Source: Climacium dendroides
Lineage: Eukaryota; Streptophyta; Bryopsida; Hypnales; Climaciaceae
Assembly: GCA_950106755.1 (NCBI GenBank)
Contig: OX467083.1
Span: forward strand, 34,219,029 to 34,283,028
DNA: 64,000 nucleotides
Direction: 5' to 3'
How positions within the stretch are numbered: position 1 is the first letter of the stretch; every line of letters starts with the position of its first letter. The notes below the pieces were generated by a model that ran no database searches, was not told the DNA's origin, and saw nothing but the letters and a program-made list of their open reading frames with translations. Both the position numbers and the translations under genes were made by a program. Below, piece after piece: positions 1 through 13,315 of the stretch.

Positions 1-185
1 GTCCCATGCTTCGAGTCTAACAGGACGATATCAGCCATACGGGAGGGAAGTGAACATGCTTAAATTCCTGTTTACAGAGAATGACAACTTGAATCGAAGT
101 ACCACATTCATGAAAAAACTAACGCAATGGGAGCACCCGTCTCTCTCATACAAGAAGTACGTGATCATATAAGTCAAAGACTTAC

Positions 186-978
186 CGTTAAATCTGAGCA
201 CCCTACAGCTGAACGTTGTTGACGCGGAGTCTTCTTCGACCCTCTCCGAAAGCAAGAGTTCAGCAGCAGTCGCCGCTGAAACCCTGAAATTGCAGCACAA
301 GAGCATAAGTCAATTTCATGCATTCATGAGGGCCAAGCACATTGAGTACCAGCTCACAAAACATGGACTGAAGGCGCAGAAGTAACCGCGGGCTGCAATG
401 CCAACTCAAAAATGAAGAATGGCGACTTGGAAGACCCTTAAATGCATTGGTGATTCAAAATGTGGTGGCCTGAGGATGCACGCGAACCTCCTAGCAATGG
501 ACATCACAGCCCACCATTCCCCTAATGTCATAGGATTCTTCTTCTTACTTCATTAGTCCAAATTTTGAACGTTCTCTTCTCTGATGTGCATTCAGTGGCG
601 GTTGTGTCAGGGTTCTAAACACAGTAGAATTCATCACCCACTACATGTTTTGTGACACAAGTATGGGCGCTTTCATGACATGCGATTCGCTTGAAAGCTT
701 AGTGGAAAAGACGACTACAACTTTGACAACTGCACTTCCTACCACTTGTCGTTCAGATCGCAGAGCTGAGCTTCATTTTTTGAACGGTTTGCAGCTTCTT
801 CTCTGTCGCTCTTGCCAGCTTTGCCATGCGACTTCTTCAATGCTACAGCTCTATTTCTGTGCAGCCTACGAGCGGTTTCAATTACTCTACTGTCTAAACT
901 TTCTGCCCCTACTGAACTACCATATTTACAGAAATCATAGTATTCATTGCGGTTCCATTCTCTTATTGTAGTCTTCTT
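186..978 (-). CDS. Partial multi-exon gene at left edge (unrecognised)
   Basis: Two candidate exons read leftward. The first, about 978-743, is an uninterrupted frame of 78 codons with charged, helical composition (contains TIREWNRNEYYDF and GKAGKSDREEAANRSKNE) and ends at a weak donor, GTAGGA. The second, 283-186, follows a good acceptor (CAATTTCAG) and ends at a consensus donor (GTAAGT). Phases agree: two bases left over from the first exon plus one from the second make a Trp codon. The gene must continue beyond base 1 on the left. The 5' boundary at 978 is weak because no clear pyrimidine tract precedes it and a stop lies just upstream. I do not recognise the protein family. A decayed gene fragment is an alternative. 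Confidence 0.35.
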
Positions 979-3060
979 TCACCTCTTCCAGTTAGTTTTC
1001 ACTATGGAACCTTGGAAATAGCCAGATTGGAATTCCTGGCGCTTTTGGGTGCATCTACCTTAATGCAATCCCATGCTTTCAATTCCCAAAAAAATTCAAA
1101 TATTGTGAGGACCAACATCATGTGCATGTTTGTCAAATCATTGATATTTTAAACTTGATAAATGTCATTTTCCTTCAATTTTGTATACAACAATTTGAAA
1201 TAATGAATACCTACATGCCAAGGTACAAAAAGCTTTTTTGGAATTCTAAGAAAGAATTGGGAAAAAAGTAAGTAATTCCAAATCAGCTTGAACAAAACTG
1301 AGTTTTAGACATGGTTAACTTTGAAATTAATTTTATTTCAAATTATAACTAATTTTTTCTTCAAACTTCCATAGTAATGTGTAGTATGTATGTTGCACAC
1401 TACAACTTTCATATATTCACTTTTGGATTGTGTCCATTGATGTTGATGTTATAGTTGTTTGAATGAAAATGTTTCAAATTTGTACTCAATTTTGATTGTC
1501 ATTGTATATAATTTATTTGCTACTACACAGTGAAAAGAAGTTGTCACCTCCTAGTTTGCATTAGTTTTCCCCCTCTCTCAAAAAAATCACAAGTTGTTGA
1601 TTTTCTTAAAAAATGCTTCCCTTCCAAAATGCCGTCCATTTATGTAGATAACTAAATAGGATTTTTTTTTGCTATTTTTGGTGAAAATTTTGGATGTTTT
1701 ACTTCAATTTGGCAATTTGTTCTTAAATTGAGTATCCAATTGGGTCATTTTGTTAAGCTATTAAATCCAATTTAGAGTCTTTTTAGTGGTGTAGTGGATG
1801 AATGTCTAATAGGGTGTTGGGATGGTTTTGCCAAGTTGTTGGTTGTGTGTCCTAATCAGAATGTGAAATGTGCTATCCAATTTGGTATAAAATTGTCAAT
1901 GGGTAGTCAATTGAAATTTGAGTTCCAATTTAGTAGTTGATGGTAGTTAGGTCGTTATCTTCCCTTCTAGTAACTGCCAAATGATTCCTATTAGGTTTGT
2001 GTTTTGAATTCATTTTCCGTACCCATTGCTAAAGAGAGTTCAGTGCGAGTTCCAACCAGTTTGAGCCGTGTATGTTTTTGTTGTTTTTGTGTTTGTGTCC
2101 AAGTAGGTGATACTTGGTTGTGTGTGATGGTTATGTCCTAGTTGAGATGTTTGGAAGATGAAGAGTGTGTGAATTAAGGAAGAAAGTGTGCTAATGATAG
2201 ATAAACTTTATGAGGATATTTTGGAGACCGAATTGGAGAGTTATATCAATTGATGTGAATGGTGTATTAAGTTGGAACGTTGAGATGCAGTGTATACAAA
2301 GTTAGTTGAAAGTGATGTGAACAAAGTTAAATTATACAACAATGATTTAATCACCAATTCAAAATTATATAAAATATTTTTTTTACTGAATTAATGTTCA
2401 ATGTGATGAACATGTATGTTGAAAAATATATGTGTGTAATTGTGGAATTTATGGAGTGAAATTCTAATTGGGTGTATGGATCAATCCAAGTTAGATTTGT
2501 GTGTGAGTGTCATTGTAGTAATGTTTTGGGCTATAGAATTCCAAATTGGATTGTTGAACCTATCAGTGTATAAAAAAAATCCTACTTGACCGTCTCCCTT
2601 GGAAAAAACTTATTATACCAAAGGGTACTAATTTCTGAATAGGTCATTATCCTCCTTCAACAATTCCTCAAAAAATCACAAGCCGTTGATCTTCGTGAGA
2701 TTTAATTTGAGACATCCAAATATGAATCTGGAACACAATACCAAATATAGATATGGGTATAAATACTATATATTGTATGAATACTAGAGATAGACCACAT
2801 AGGTACAAAACTGATTTTGGAGATATACATATAGTAAAGATGGCGGTTTAAGGTCAGTGGCACATTTGGGTGTACCTACCTTACCATATACACATACCCT
2901 AAACATTTCAGTTGCTCTTGTTGGCCCTACTGTAAGTGAGCTGGCACCTAAAATAGTGAGTTGATCAGAAATGGAGGAGCCTAAGCTGTGAGAGTGAGTT
3001 GAAGGTGGGAAATGGGTCAACTCCTTGAAGCTTACTGTACGTTGGGGTCAGGTTTGTAAG

Positions 3061-3112
3061 AAATGTTTTCTTTTTGGCCAAATACAAAATGTTTTCTTTT
3101 TGGCCAAATATT
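3061..3112. repeat. Tandem duplication, unit about 27 bp
   Basis: The unit AAATGTTTTCTTTTTGGCC followed by AAATA occurs twice in direct succession, so this is a recent local duplication. No function is implied. Confidence 0.8.
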
Positions 3113-4559
3113 CACTTTGTTATGTACTTTTAGAATTTATAAATTTTCGTTTGATTTTATTTTGAACTATTCATGGATTATAGTGCAAGGCACTATAGCT
3201 TAACTATACTACACTGCCATTAGTTCAACTTTTCCTAAATTTTGTGGGACCACAAGTGGGGCTTCCACACTTTGAGGTGGCTTTATTCAACTTTAACTAT
3301 AGTATTTTCTACAATTTTTTTTTCTTCCAGATTTCATATTATTTTCATTAATATTTTTTTTAATGTTCATATACACCATGTTATAATTTCTGAAAATTTC
3401 ATGTCGTACCCTATTTATTTATATTTTGATTTATTTTTTAACGAATCTGACCGAGCGTAGGGTATTGTTGTGGCACAACAAGCAAGAATTATGAAGCAAA
3501 AATCATGAGTAACTTAAGTTAGCTATAAGTTCCTGCAGAGATGATGAAAGCACACAGACAGACAGACCCACCCAGCATAATTTAGAAGTAGCAGTACTAG
3601 GTACTGTTATTCAATGCTCATTCTTTTTTTTCTTTTTTTTTTGGGAAACAAACGAAAAGGAAAGGAACTGAATTTCATTGTCAATGCTCATTCTTCAACA
3701 ACTGGTTAAATTTTCTGTTTGTCCAGTGGGATCCTTCAGAATGATGGTAAGTTAAGTTATGTGGAAGGGGTGAGTTACAGTACACCCCTCAGTGCCTGAG
3801 CTGCTTGGAGCATCATAACAATAGAACAATAATAATAATAATGTGTAACATATGGTATAGTTTATAATGATTTGGTAGTAGTGGTGGTACTGATTTGGGG
3901 GGTAGAATTTTCTGACTCTTCCAAAAGTAACTCTATAATTTGTTTGTTATCATACTGAGTGGATGCTGGATTGTGGTTTGGGGAGAAATATTCATTATTA
4001 ATAGCTACCATCATCATCTCAAGCTTAGCTTGGATTGTTTTATTAAAGAAAAGTAATCATGTGGTTCATTTTGGCATGGATAGAAGTTAGGGGTTGTGTT
4101 GTTTTTACATTCCGGTAGTAGTAGTAGTGATATCAATTATAAACATAGTACATGTGGTAGTTGTCAAGTGGTATTTTATTTATTTTTTAAAATTATTGCA
4201 TTGATTTTTTTTGAGTGGAGTTGTATCCACAACAAAATTCACTTCAAGATGCACTTGAAAAGAAGTGAATGTCTCATGATTGCCACATGTATTGTCCAAT
4301 TTATGATGTTTTTATGCATGTTTCATAAAGAAACTATAGATACTCTTCTTCTATCTATGTAAGACATATTGAATGCAATTACTTTTTGAGGTATTTATTT
4401 GTTAAACAAGATGTTATTAATTGTTTAAATTTTTTTAGAGAGTCTTTTTAAGTTTTGTATGTCTCTACAAATATCAAAAAGGTTGATTCCCATTTGAAAG
4501 CCCACTGTGAATGAAGCGTCTATTGGCAATGGATAAACTATTTAAGTGTTGTAAACCTA

Positions 4560-4800
4560 TATGACAAATTTCATCCTTATGTAGGTCATTGTAAGAAAAA
4601 ACGTTTAAAAAGTGTAGCATTTTGCACAAAATTATTTTTTTAGGAGCACTTTAAAATTAGAAAAAAAATTTAATGTGAGAAATATGTTTGATGTATACAC
4701 CTTTAAGAAGAAGGTATCCTAAGAAGGAAAAGCATAGAAAAAATTCTCTAAGTGGGAGAACCAAAAAAATGCAAAATCTCATGAAATTAGGTACTTTCAA
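4560..4800 (+). repeat. Dispersed repeat (inverted relative near 62085-62330)
   Basis: Blocks such as the 'gcaaaatctcatga' segment, the 'agcatagaaaaaattctctaag' type segment and the 'aagaaggtatcctaagaagg' type segment recur in reverse complement, in the reverse order, at about 62085-62330. Ends and superfamily are not defined. Confidence 0.55.
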
Positions 4801-6621
4801 GTTCATGAAGTTTATACTTCAAAGGTTATAAAGGATAAGAAGAAGGTATACCTTCATTGTGACTTGAAATAGAATTGGTCTTTCTTTCAACAACCCATGT
4901 TACATTAGGAGGTAGCTCCTATAAAGAATTGACATGTCCTTTCCCCAAATAAATTCTCAAGTCCTTATACAACAATAAGGTCATTTGATCTACTACTATA
5001 ATTGGGTGGACTATAGTGGCAAGTATCACGCATGATTGATGAAAAGATTGTAGAAGCTTCTTCAAAACCTCCCTCTTTAGTAGAAGTAGTTCAAGCAACT
5101 TTCAACCTTGTGAAAACTCATGGAAGCTTGTAGAAGCTTTTTAAACAACTTCTAAGCTTGACAAAGAAACTTAAGATCCTTAAGTATATATAGGAGTCGA
5201 GACTAAGAAGTTCTTCAATCTCAACAATTCACTTTGATGTCTAGTCTTTAGCTCTCAACCTTAACTCTAAATATGAAGTTTTGTTCTTTGTACTTTTGTT
5301 TTCTTGAATAAATATAGTTTTCCTAGTATAACCCAATGTAGTGCTTTGTTGAGATTCTTGAAACATTCTTGTTCTTAACTAGAGTCTGTCCCTAACAACC
5401 AACACCCTATTAGTGTCAGGGTTTGAACTCATAACCACCTCATATAAATACAAATATAATTCATTTGATTTGTAATATTTAGTGTAAATTAGGATACTAA
5501 AATAGAAACAAAACAAAAACTGTATTCCCATGATACCAAATAATGGGGGGCAATGTTATAGCTTCTTTGAGGTGTAGATACCCTAATATAATTTGGCACT
5601 ACTCCCAATCAAAGGCTTTATTCATGAATAAAGTCAAAAATTGCCATTAAAATAGGTGAAAATAAACTTTCAATACATTAATGTATGAAACACATTTTTT
5701 TTATCCCAATTGTCTCAATAGACTCTCTACTTAATCATGTTATAGTGTGACAACTTTTCAATCATGGAAGTGAAATAGTATGGTTGTAAATTTGGCAAAT
5801 AAATAGGATAAGTATGCATATAGGAAATTGGATATGGAGTAACAAGAGCTATATGGACTCTATTAGGGTTGGAGATTCCATTAGGAGACTGAAGTTGGAA
5901 GTTTTGGAGCAGAGATACTTGCTTCCAAATTGCACCTCATGATTGCTTCAAAAATGATGTCCCTCTAAACCAATAGGAAGACTATATGTTTTGAGTGTTA
6001 ATTTACTAAGCATTAGATTCAAAAATGTTGAATTAATACCAAGTTAATGTCATTATCTTTTTCCAATGCAAAACATAGTGATGTGAGGTTTAATAAGCAA
6101 CAATAAAAACTCATTCATCCATTTCATTTACCTTAGGCAATAAGCTTTGAAAATGGTCCTCATTCACCCAATTTATTTTCAGTTAGTCTTTCATAATGAT
6201 GACTTCATTTGTTCTAAATATAAGTATATGAATCTCATCTATGATATATCATTAAAAAAACTTATGATAAGGTAATTGCACCTAATTGAAATCTATTTTA
6301 AAATCTAAACCCTATAGATTCTTGCATAAAATATACAACTTCTATTCCTTGAGTCTCAAGTGGCTTTTAGGTACATCTATTTTTAGCAATTTTGAAAATT
6401 CATAATTTATTCATAAAGTATCCAAAAGATGCATAAGGAAAAAAATCTAAAATATTCTACTGATTTCCATCAAGGTCCAACAAAAAAACAAAAAATTTAA
6501 TAATAGGAATGATGGCCAATTGCTTATTTGGACACAATTTCAATGATGTTGCCTTGAATTGGGCCTATAGATGGCTTTGTATTGAAAAGTAGACCAATTT
6601 TCTTTTTCATTATAAAATCAC

Positions 6622-7548
6622 TTAACCTCTAAAGTCCCAAGGTCTTTTTTTCCATCAAAACCTACCCAAAACTGCCATTTCTATTGCAAAGAGCATAAAA
6701 CTTTAAAAATTGTTTTTCTTATACATATCTAATTGCAAGATCTTATATTACATTAGTACAAAAATGTGTGCAAAAAGTTTCAGAAACTTTGACCATGTAA
6801 ATTGTAAGATATTTGCATTCAAAGTGAAGATTTCTTTTTACACCTTGATTGGCTAGATTTTTGGCTTTGAATCTTCTTAACTTAAAAAATTTTGTACCAT
6901 TGATTTTGATTTTCTAATTTTTTTATATTGAAGAATTAAGTTGAGAATTTAGGAAAAAAAATTCAAGAAAAAAAAGAAGACTTAATTTTCACTCATTAAA
7001 AAATTGTTAAGTAGAAGCAAGTTCAAGATTGAAGGGATAACTAAACCGTAAATAACTTTAAGTTGGAATTGAAACACAATAATCCTAATGGTGAGATTGT
7101 TCTAGCAAGAAAACTCAACCTTGTTTAAAATTTTATTTTTAAAAAATTGTTAAAATTGCATTAAAAAAAATGAAGTCTATAAGTTATTTTTTTCTAGAAA
7201 ATGCTTAGATTGCCTGAAAAACAAGACTATCCATAACTTTCTCATCACTAGTCCAAATAGAATGAATAAAAGCTTCAAATGAAACAAATATATAATTTTT
7301 GAGAAAAAAAATTAAAAATTAAGAAAATTTAACTTTTTGTGATTTTTTTTGGACTATCCCTCAAGTTGCTTTTGGAACTCATGGTGGCATAACTTTTGAT
7401 TCCAGGCCCCAATAGAAATAAACACTATATGCCTAGAAAGCTAATAAGATTTTGTATATTCAAAAAAAGTTTTAAAAAATCAGGTTAAAAATTGAGATTA
7501 CAAGAGCCTACCCAAAATCCACAGAATCCCACGTACTTTAGGGGTTAA
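6622..7548 (+). mobile_element. TTAA-flanked non-autonomous element P1 (piggyBac-like)
   Basis: The element body is 6626-7544 (919 bp), bounded on both sides by TTAA (6622-6625 and 7545-7548). Its ends are inverted: CCTCTAAAGT at the left and ACTTTAGGGG at the right. Exact TTAA duplication plus C-rich termini is the hallmark of the piggyBac superfamily. No transposase frame is present. Related copies lie at 14968-15913 (same orientation) and 59448-60355 (opposite), sharing internal blocks such as 'tttgaccatg...aattg.aagatatttg'. Superfamily assignment is inferred from the ends only. Confidence 0.7.
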
Positions 7549-7902
7549 TATGTGGCGCTTAAGTGATGGTGTTTGGGCACCCAAAATTTGGACCCAAGTG
7601 CTAGTAATTGGGTGGCTATAAGCCTTTAACCCAATTTTCAACTTTGGCTTGATTGAGTTGACCCATGAATTATAAATTCGGCCAACTTCGAATTAGGCCA
7701 AGGTCCCTAAAAAAGATACGTAATATTAGAGTCCCTAATGCTAGTTCTTGAACCCAATATGAACAGACTCTTCATTTCCCGCCAACGTGAGTTGGAGCTG
7801 GTGCCCTATTGATATTGCCGTCCCTTCGTCTCTCCCCTGCATGGCTATGGCGGGCTATGGCGGGCTTTCCTTGAGCCCTTCCCTTTCCCTTCATGCCTTT
7901 TT

Positions 7903-10900
7903 ATGGAGAAGCAAACAGCCGAAGCGTTGGCCAAGAAGGGCTATGCCATCATCAAAAGCGCGGCCAAGAGTGGCGTGGCCGCCATCTCGCACGGCGTGGC
8001 CACTGTGCGCAAGGGCTACGCCACCAAGCACGAAGCCGATGTGCTCGCGCAGTTGAGAGCCCAGGGTCTGCACCCTGCGGAGCATCTTCATGCAGGTCCC
8101 TCACATCTTCCACGCTAAATTCGTTTTGTATGTGAGTGCTGATTTTTCGATTCTTTCTGACATCAGTAGGGTTTCGTTGTTCACGAATTGAGGGATGTGT
8201 ATGAGTTTCCGATGATGTGGTCGCGTCGTGTTTGATCGGATCATGCCTGTATGGTTTGCAACTTCTTATTTTGAGAAATTCAATTGTAGTTCAAATTTAA
8301 TTCATATTTTCATTCAAATTCGAAAATGCAATGGTTTCAAATTTCGTATCAGCAGAATTAATGACTATTGCATGTATCGACCAATAAATAAAATTGGACG
8401 AACGAGAATCGTTATGTGATCTTCTAAAAACGGATAATAAAAACATGAGATTCTATTTGTGCATCTTGGTCCTTTAGGGTTAAGGAGCCCTAACTTGGAC
8501 GATTTGAAATGTTTGGCGCTCAGTCAGGGTTGAATCAGGGTTTATTTTCTCTGGCATTGGTTTCATCTCTTCTTGTCTACTTCGCATCCAGAAGGTAATC
8601 AGATTTTGTGAGTGGTAAGGAATCTGTTATTACAATCACGCACTGATTAACATTTTGAGGTTTTATGATTTTCATTAACATTTTGAGGTTTTATGTTGTA
8701 GCATTGCGGAAGCTCAATTTCTTGTATTTGTCGGGATATGAGCATGAGTTGCAAGCCGTTGCCCAGCAAGCAGCAAAGAGACTGGTACGTTTACTCTATC
8801 CGATCGTTTCCATTGAGAATCGTATGTATTCTGTTTATTTTGTCACCCCGCAGCAAAATCACATCGATGGTGGAATTGAACTTCATTTTCTACTTGAGAG
8901 GAAGTCAACACTTCAATCCTGTTCATGACTACTTTGAATGCAGACCGATGTGGCGCGCAGTACTGTCCCGCTCGATGCCCTGATGTGCATGGGCGAAGCC
9001 GTGTACGCGGAATCGCTTAAAGTTGGCGATTTCCAGCAGGGAACAGTATTTCAAGGCCTGCAGGACTTCTTGAACAAGGCAAGAATGGGTAGCAACCACT
9101 TTGATCGTGACAAATTAAGCCATGATCTATACTACTCCACCCTCTACATTGTAGAGGTTAGCACCTTCCTCACTTGCTCTCTGCTGTCTCTTAAGGTCTT
9201 CCATATCTGTTGCAAGCCTTTTTTAGTGTCGAACCCCGTGCTTTCCACGTTGTGATCTCTTTTATTAAACTGGAACGGCGGGTATTACAGGCCCTGCTAA
9301 CCAGAGATGAAGTAGTCAAATGTTGCACTCAAATCTCAATCAGATGTTTGGTGTGAATATCTTGTTGGAAAGCGACTGAAACTGTGTTTCTCATGAGATA
9401 TAATTGCCTCTGCTAACTCCAAGTATTGAAGGAATAATAATAAGCAATAAGCAATAAGCAATGGAAGGGAACGTGCGCAGTGAATATGACAGTTAATATG
9501 GCAGTTCATATCTTGAGGTTTCTTGCTCATTATCAGGTCGAATTGTGCTCGTGAGTGATAGCTTGTTGGAGGGCTATTACTAAAAAGCACCTCTAAAAGT
9601 CTATTACTCAGTATTCCGATCACAGTGACCGATTGAGGTTTGCTGCCGAGGGTTTCAAATGACGTCAACATGGAATGTATGCCCGCCATTCCGGTTTAAG
9701 TCAAAATATCCTTCCAGCCTCAATATTAGCAATCTGTCAAGCTTCCTTCTACGGATCATGCGTGATCCTGCATGTCTTGACACTGAATGTCCTGGTTGAC
9801 CTCTAAAATTGGGACATGGAGTATGGTGCACTGGCAGGAGTATGAAGGTGATTTGGAGGCTTTGGAGAAGCTTTGTCGAGAAGTGGTGGCACATGTCATT
9901 TCATCAGCTCCCGCTCCAGACATATCCTCTCAGCCCAAGGCAAACGATTTGAGCAATGATCCTCAGTAAGAAACCAAAATTCTAACTCGGGTAGAAAGTT
10001 ATCGTTTGAGATTTGTTCTTATATATTATGTCCATGGTCTGGCAGGTCGTCAGGGTTCTCATCAGTTGAACTTCGATGATTTATGGAGAGGAGTGATTCA
10101 TACTCAACTGCGATCTTATTACATTCGAATAGATGCATTCTGGTTACGGTCTGATGCAAAATGGCGAGGGTACAGCTTGATAAGCATTTTATCATTTGGG
10201 TACGTCCTTATCACCGATCCAAGTCAGGGGTTTGAGGCAGCTACTTTCAAACCTCTGTTACAAACTGTGTGCTACAACCTCGACCTACTCTTGAGTTGAG
10301 CTTTATCCAGTTTTCCGTAACTTTCTCTGAATCTCAATTGCTGCATTGAATGATCCAATTTGGCATGTGAAGGAACAATATAATCAATGCAAATCCGGAT
10401 AATTAGGAACGATGAAGAACAGAATGACTTAGTAAATGATCGACATTGTGAAAGACAAATAAGTGACAGTAGCACTCCGGAAACGTTCTTGAAAATTTCA
10501 GTTGCTTTTTTGGATTTGTAGGCAAATTGCTGCTAAAGCGTGCTTCTATTACTCGATGGCGTTGAACACAGCAGCTCAAGAGAGGGAGGACAAGCGCATG
10601 AAGGCTCTTCGAGAAGCTGAGGCTCTGGTCCACAAAGAGCAGGAAAAGGGTAAGCACCATCCGATCATATTTCATGTACTACCTACCTAGAAGGAAACAA
10701 CCGGACATCGGAGGAAAAATGAAGTTTATGCTGAATATTCTTTCTTATGCCCAGAGTATCATGATGCTCTCTTGAAGATGAGTTCTATCGTTGTCAGAGT
10801 AGTGTGTATATATGGAACAAGTGACTTTGGCGCACTAGTGTTGTGCACGATACTGACAAGTGTGTTATGTGGATTGTTCAATCATCCAGTTGCAAAATCA

Positions 10901-10936
10901 ATGCGAAGGAATTCTTCCCCATCGTTTCCGCGTTAG
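7903..10936 (+). CDS. Six-exon gene, unrecognised helical protein of about 308 aa
   Basis: Exons 7903-8095, 8702-8784, 8944-9156, 9838-9965, 10522-10649 and 10755-10936 join through GT-AG introns with matching phases at every junction, giving 927 nt ending in TAG. Exons are much richer in G+C than introns. The protein begins MEKQTAEALAKKGYAIIKSA, is almost entirely helical and charged, and has a KEQ/EAEAL-type coiled stretch encoded by exon 5. Exon 6 encodes a hydrophobic segment (about residues 262-292) that could be a membrane helix, so the last exon is the least certain part. An ATG in another frame lies at 7893, 10 bases before the chosen start. I do not recognise the family; no catalytic motif or signal peptide is visible. 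The exon structure is well supported, the function is unknown. Confidence 0.7.
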
Positions 10937-11280
10937 GAAAGGTTGGACTTTTCTCATCAGGTGCTCATTTTTTCTACTGTATGAATTTGAAAACATTGTT
11001 ATTGTTGACGCCAGGTTAATTGACGATCACTTCAATTGATAAGCCAGGTTTGACCGACTTTTCTTGCTTGTTGGGCGTCCAATTGCCCACTCCTGACTTC
11101 ACACTTTTTCTTTATTTTTAAAACCAAATGGGAGCAATCCACTGCATTACACAGGAACATAAAAATGAAATTGTAATGCGTTTCCTGATGTTGAATCGCT
11201 TTTCTCTATGTTGTAATCTAATGTGAGCTGCTGATTTCATGGGCCTACCGTTGAAATTCCTAGCTGGTCTGTGTGGGGTC

Positions 11281-11354
11281 GTTTTCGTGGTGTAGTTGGT
11301 TATCACATCAGTCTAACACACTGAAGGTCTCCGGTTCGAACCCGGGCGGAAACA
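11281..11354 (+). tRNA. tRNA-Val (anticodon AAC)
   Basis: Full cloverleaf: acceptor GTTTTCG pairs with CGGAAAC (one T-G wobble), D arm in GTGTAGTTGGTTATCAC, anticodon stem TCAGT/ACTGA around loop CTAACAC (anticodon AAC at 11315-11317), and T arm TCCGG/CCGGG around TTCGAAC. The discriminator base is A. There is no intron. It matches the plant cytosolic tRNA-Val pattern. No T-run follows it before the neighbouring tRNA. Confidence 0.95.
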
Positions 11355-11358
11355 TGTT

Positions 11359-11363
11359 GCGGG

Positions 11364-11406
<43 letters not shown>

Positions 11407-11431
11407 GCGTGTTCGATCCACGCTCACCGCA
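11359..11431 (+). tRNA. tRNA-Phe (anticodon GAA)
   Basis: A 73-nt cloverleaf starting GCGGGGATAGCTCAGTTGGG, with anticodon GAA at 11392-11394 and T arm around GTTCGATCC. As far as I recall it has the plant cytosolic tRNA-Phe sequence throughout. It starts only 4 bp after the tRNA-Val gene on the same strand and is followed by the first Pol III terminator of the pair. Confidence 0.97.
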
Positions 11432-11443
11432 TTTGGGTAGTAC

Positions 11444-11448
11444 TTTTT
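11444..11448 (+). terminator. RNA polymerase III terminator (T5)
   Basis: TTTTT lies 13 bases after the 3' end of tRNA-Phe. No comparable T-run separates the two tRNAs, so one terminator could serve both. Confidence 0.75.
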
Positions 11449-13315
11449 GACCCCGAATAAGGAAATTCTTGTTAGCAATCGTAAGGGATTCCAACGCACG
11501 TAAGTATGTCGTAATTGGATACTGATATGCGAAATGCTAAAATTATGACAGTTTAAACTTTTGCCAATAATCAATCCAAAAATTGTCCATTACAGTATAC
11601 TCTTCCAATAGGGGATACAGTATACTAGATGAGAGTGTTAGTTAGATTTGTTATGTATATTGACTTGACCAATCACATGAAGTGGAGATGGTTTGGTTTT
11701 GAAGTAGAAGTTTAACTAAGTGGTCAAACTTTCCCAACTTGAGTTACAACTCTTAAACAAAAGATAAACATGTTAACTTTGCAACAAAAGGCACATGTCA
11801 AAGAATGTGTTCATGAACAAAGAGATATTAGAGATAGTTGTTCTTGTTGTTTATGATAGTTTTATACATTTGGAAATAAGTTATGTACATTTTAAGACTA
11901 GGTCAATGTACATTTTAAGACTAGGTCAATGTACATTTTAAGACTAGGTCAATGTACATTTGTCATCCAATACTCATTGCTTATATCTATTTGATTTTCT
12001 CCTATATTTGTTCCTTGTCTTTGTTTATTTTTTACTTGAGCACTTTTCTTTAAATTTTTGTTTTTACACTAGTAGAAATGGCACCCAAAACTATGGAGCT
12101 GATAGGTGTCTTTTCTACTAGTATTATCTCTATCCACAGTGTCTTCCTTGACTCTAAAATTTGTCTCCTTTTTTCTCTTTATCCTTTTAATTCCTAATTT
12201 GCATAACACTTACCTTGCCATCTTGGTAATACTCCCGCATTTTTTTTTGACACAAGTAAAGGCAACTTTATTGCAAGAAAAGAGAACAAAAAGAACCCAA
12301 CTGCAAGTGGTTTGGGGGGCAAGCAAACAAAACAAATACAAGTCAATACAACTACAACAAGGGGCTACCAAGGCAAAGCCTTGTTACCACAACATCAACC
12401 GCCTAAGGTGGTTGGAAAACAAAGTTTGCCCATGGGCAACTAACTAACACCTATTTAGGAGTGAACTATTAATCAATACTTTTGCATTTCAACTCTTTAG
12501 ATGTTCATTGTTGCCAACAAACATTTGTCTTACTACCCAATAGGCAATTTATTTATCAAATGTCTTTATTGTAATAGGGAAAGTTCTTATCAAATGTCCC
12601 TCTCACTTGTTGCCAATATGCAACAAGTGAAATATTTTTTCTATCTAAATTTGTTCTTACATTTTTCATCTTTTATAGAGTAGAGTTTATTTTGTAATAA
12701 ATCACAATTCTTGACATTTGGATGGACACATTTGCACTATATTTAGAAATTTGAGTGTTACAAACTATACTATGTTTTATGCATTTGTCACTCGATTTAT
12801 CACAGATTTGCTTAAGAAATTATATCATGTATTTTTATCACTAAAGAACATTTCTTGTAGAATGTTGTATTTTATTATTACCACTTTATTCCATGTCATG
12901 GTCATAGAATAAGCACAACTACAAGGATTTCTCTTGTAATATCAAACTATTCAATGCATGTTCTTCAATGAAAAAAATTCTTTAGAGGTACAACCCTTGG
13001 AGAACTTTGATTGTGCATGATGTGACCATAAACTTCCTTCAAAAGGATTGATCAAGATTTTCAATAAGGTTGCAAACCTCAAAACATTTTCTCATCAATT
13101 TTTCTAGAAAGATAAATAGAAGCTACACATTATCAACTTTGTTTTATATTTTAAAAGATTTTTTTATAGAATTATTTCTAAATTATTGAAGCTAAATAAT
13201 GTAGAACTCTCAAATTGTCTATATCCAAATGCTCCAATTTGGTACATTAAAAACTCCAACATTGACAAGGATGATACATAACATCTTCATTAGAAGGATT
13301 TTGAGGCCTTTAGAC
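11449..13315. other. AT-rich intergenic region
   Basis: Apart from the minisatellite at 11883-11961, I see only A/T-rich sequence with scattered poly-T tracts and no supported gene. Confidence 0.55.
11883..11961. repeat. Minisatellite, 23-bp unit x 3.4
   Basis: Three identical copies of ATGTACATTTTAAGACTAGG plus TCA follow each other, with a partial fourth. The identity between units indicates recent expansion. Confidence 0.9.

Larger units (their letters stand above)
1000..6621. other. AT-rich intergenic region without supported gene
   Basis: No open frame here has coding-like composition or paired splice signals. Visible structure is a short tandem duplication near 3061-3115 and a dispersed repeat at about 4560-4800 that has an inverted relative near 62085-62330. 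The remainder is low-complexity A/T-rich sequence. Confidence 0.6.

Noticed and set aside
645..971. Plus-strand 108-aa open frame
   Set aside because: It is the antisense shadow of the minus-strand exon at 743-978, which has better composition and splice context.
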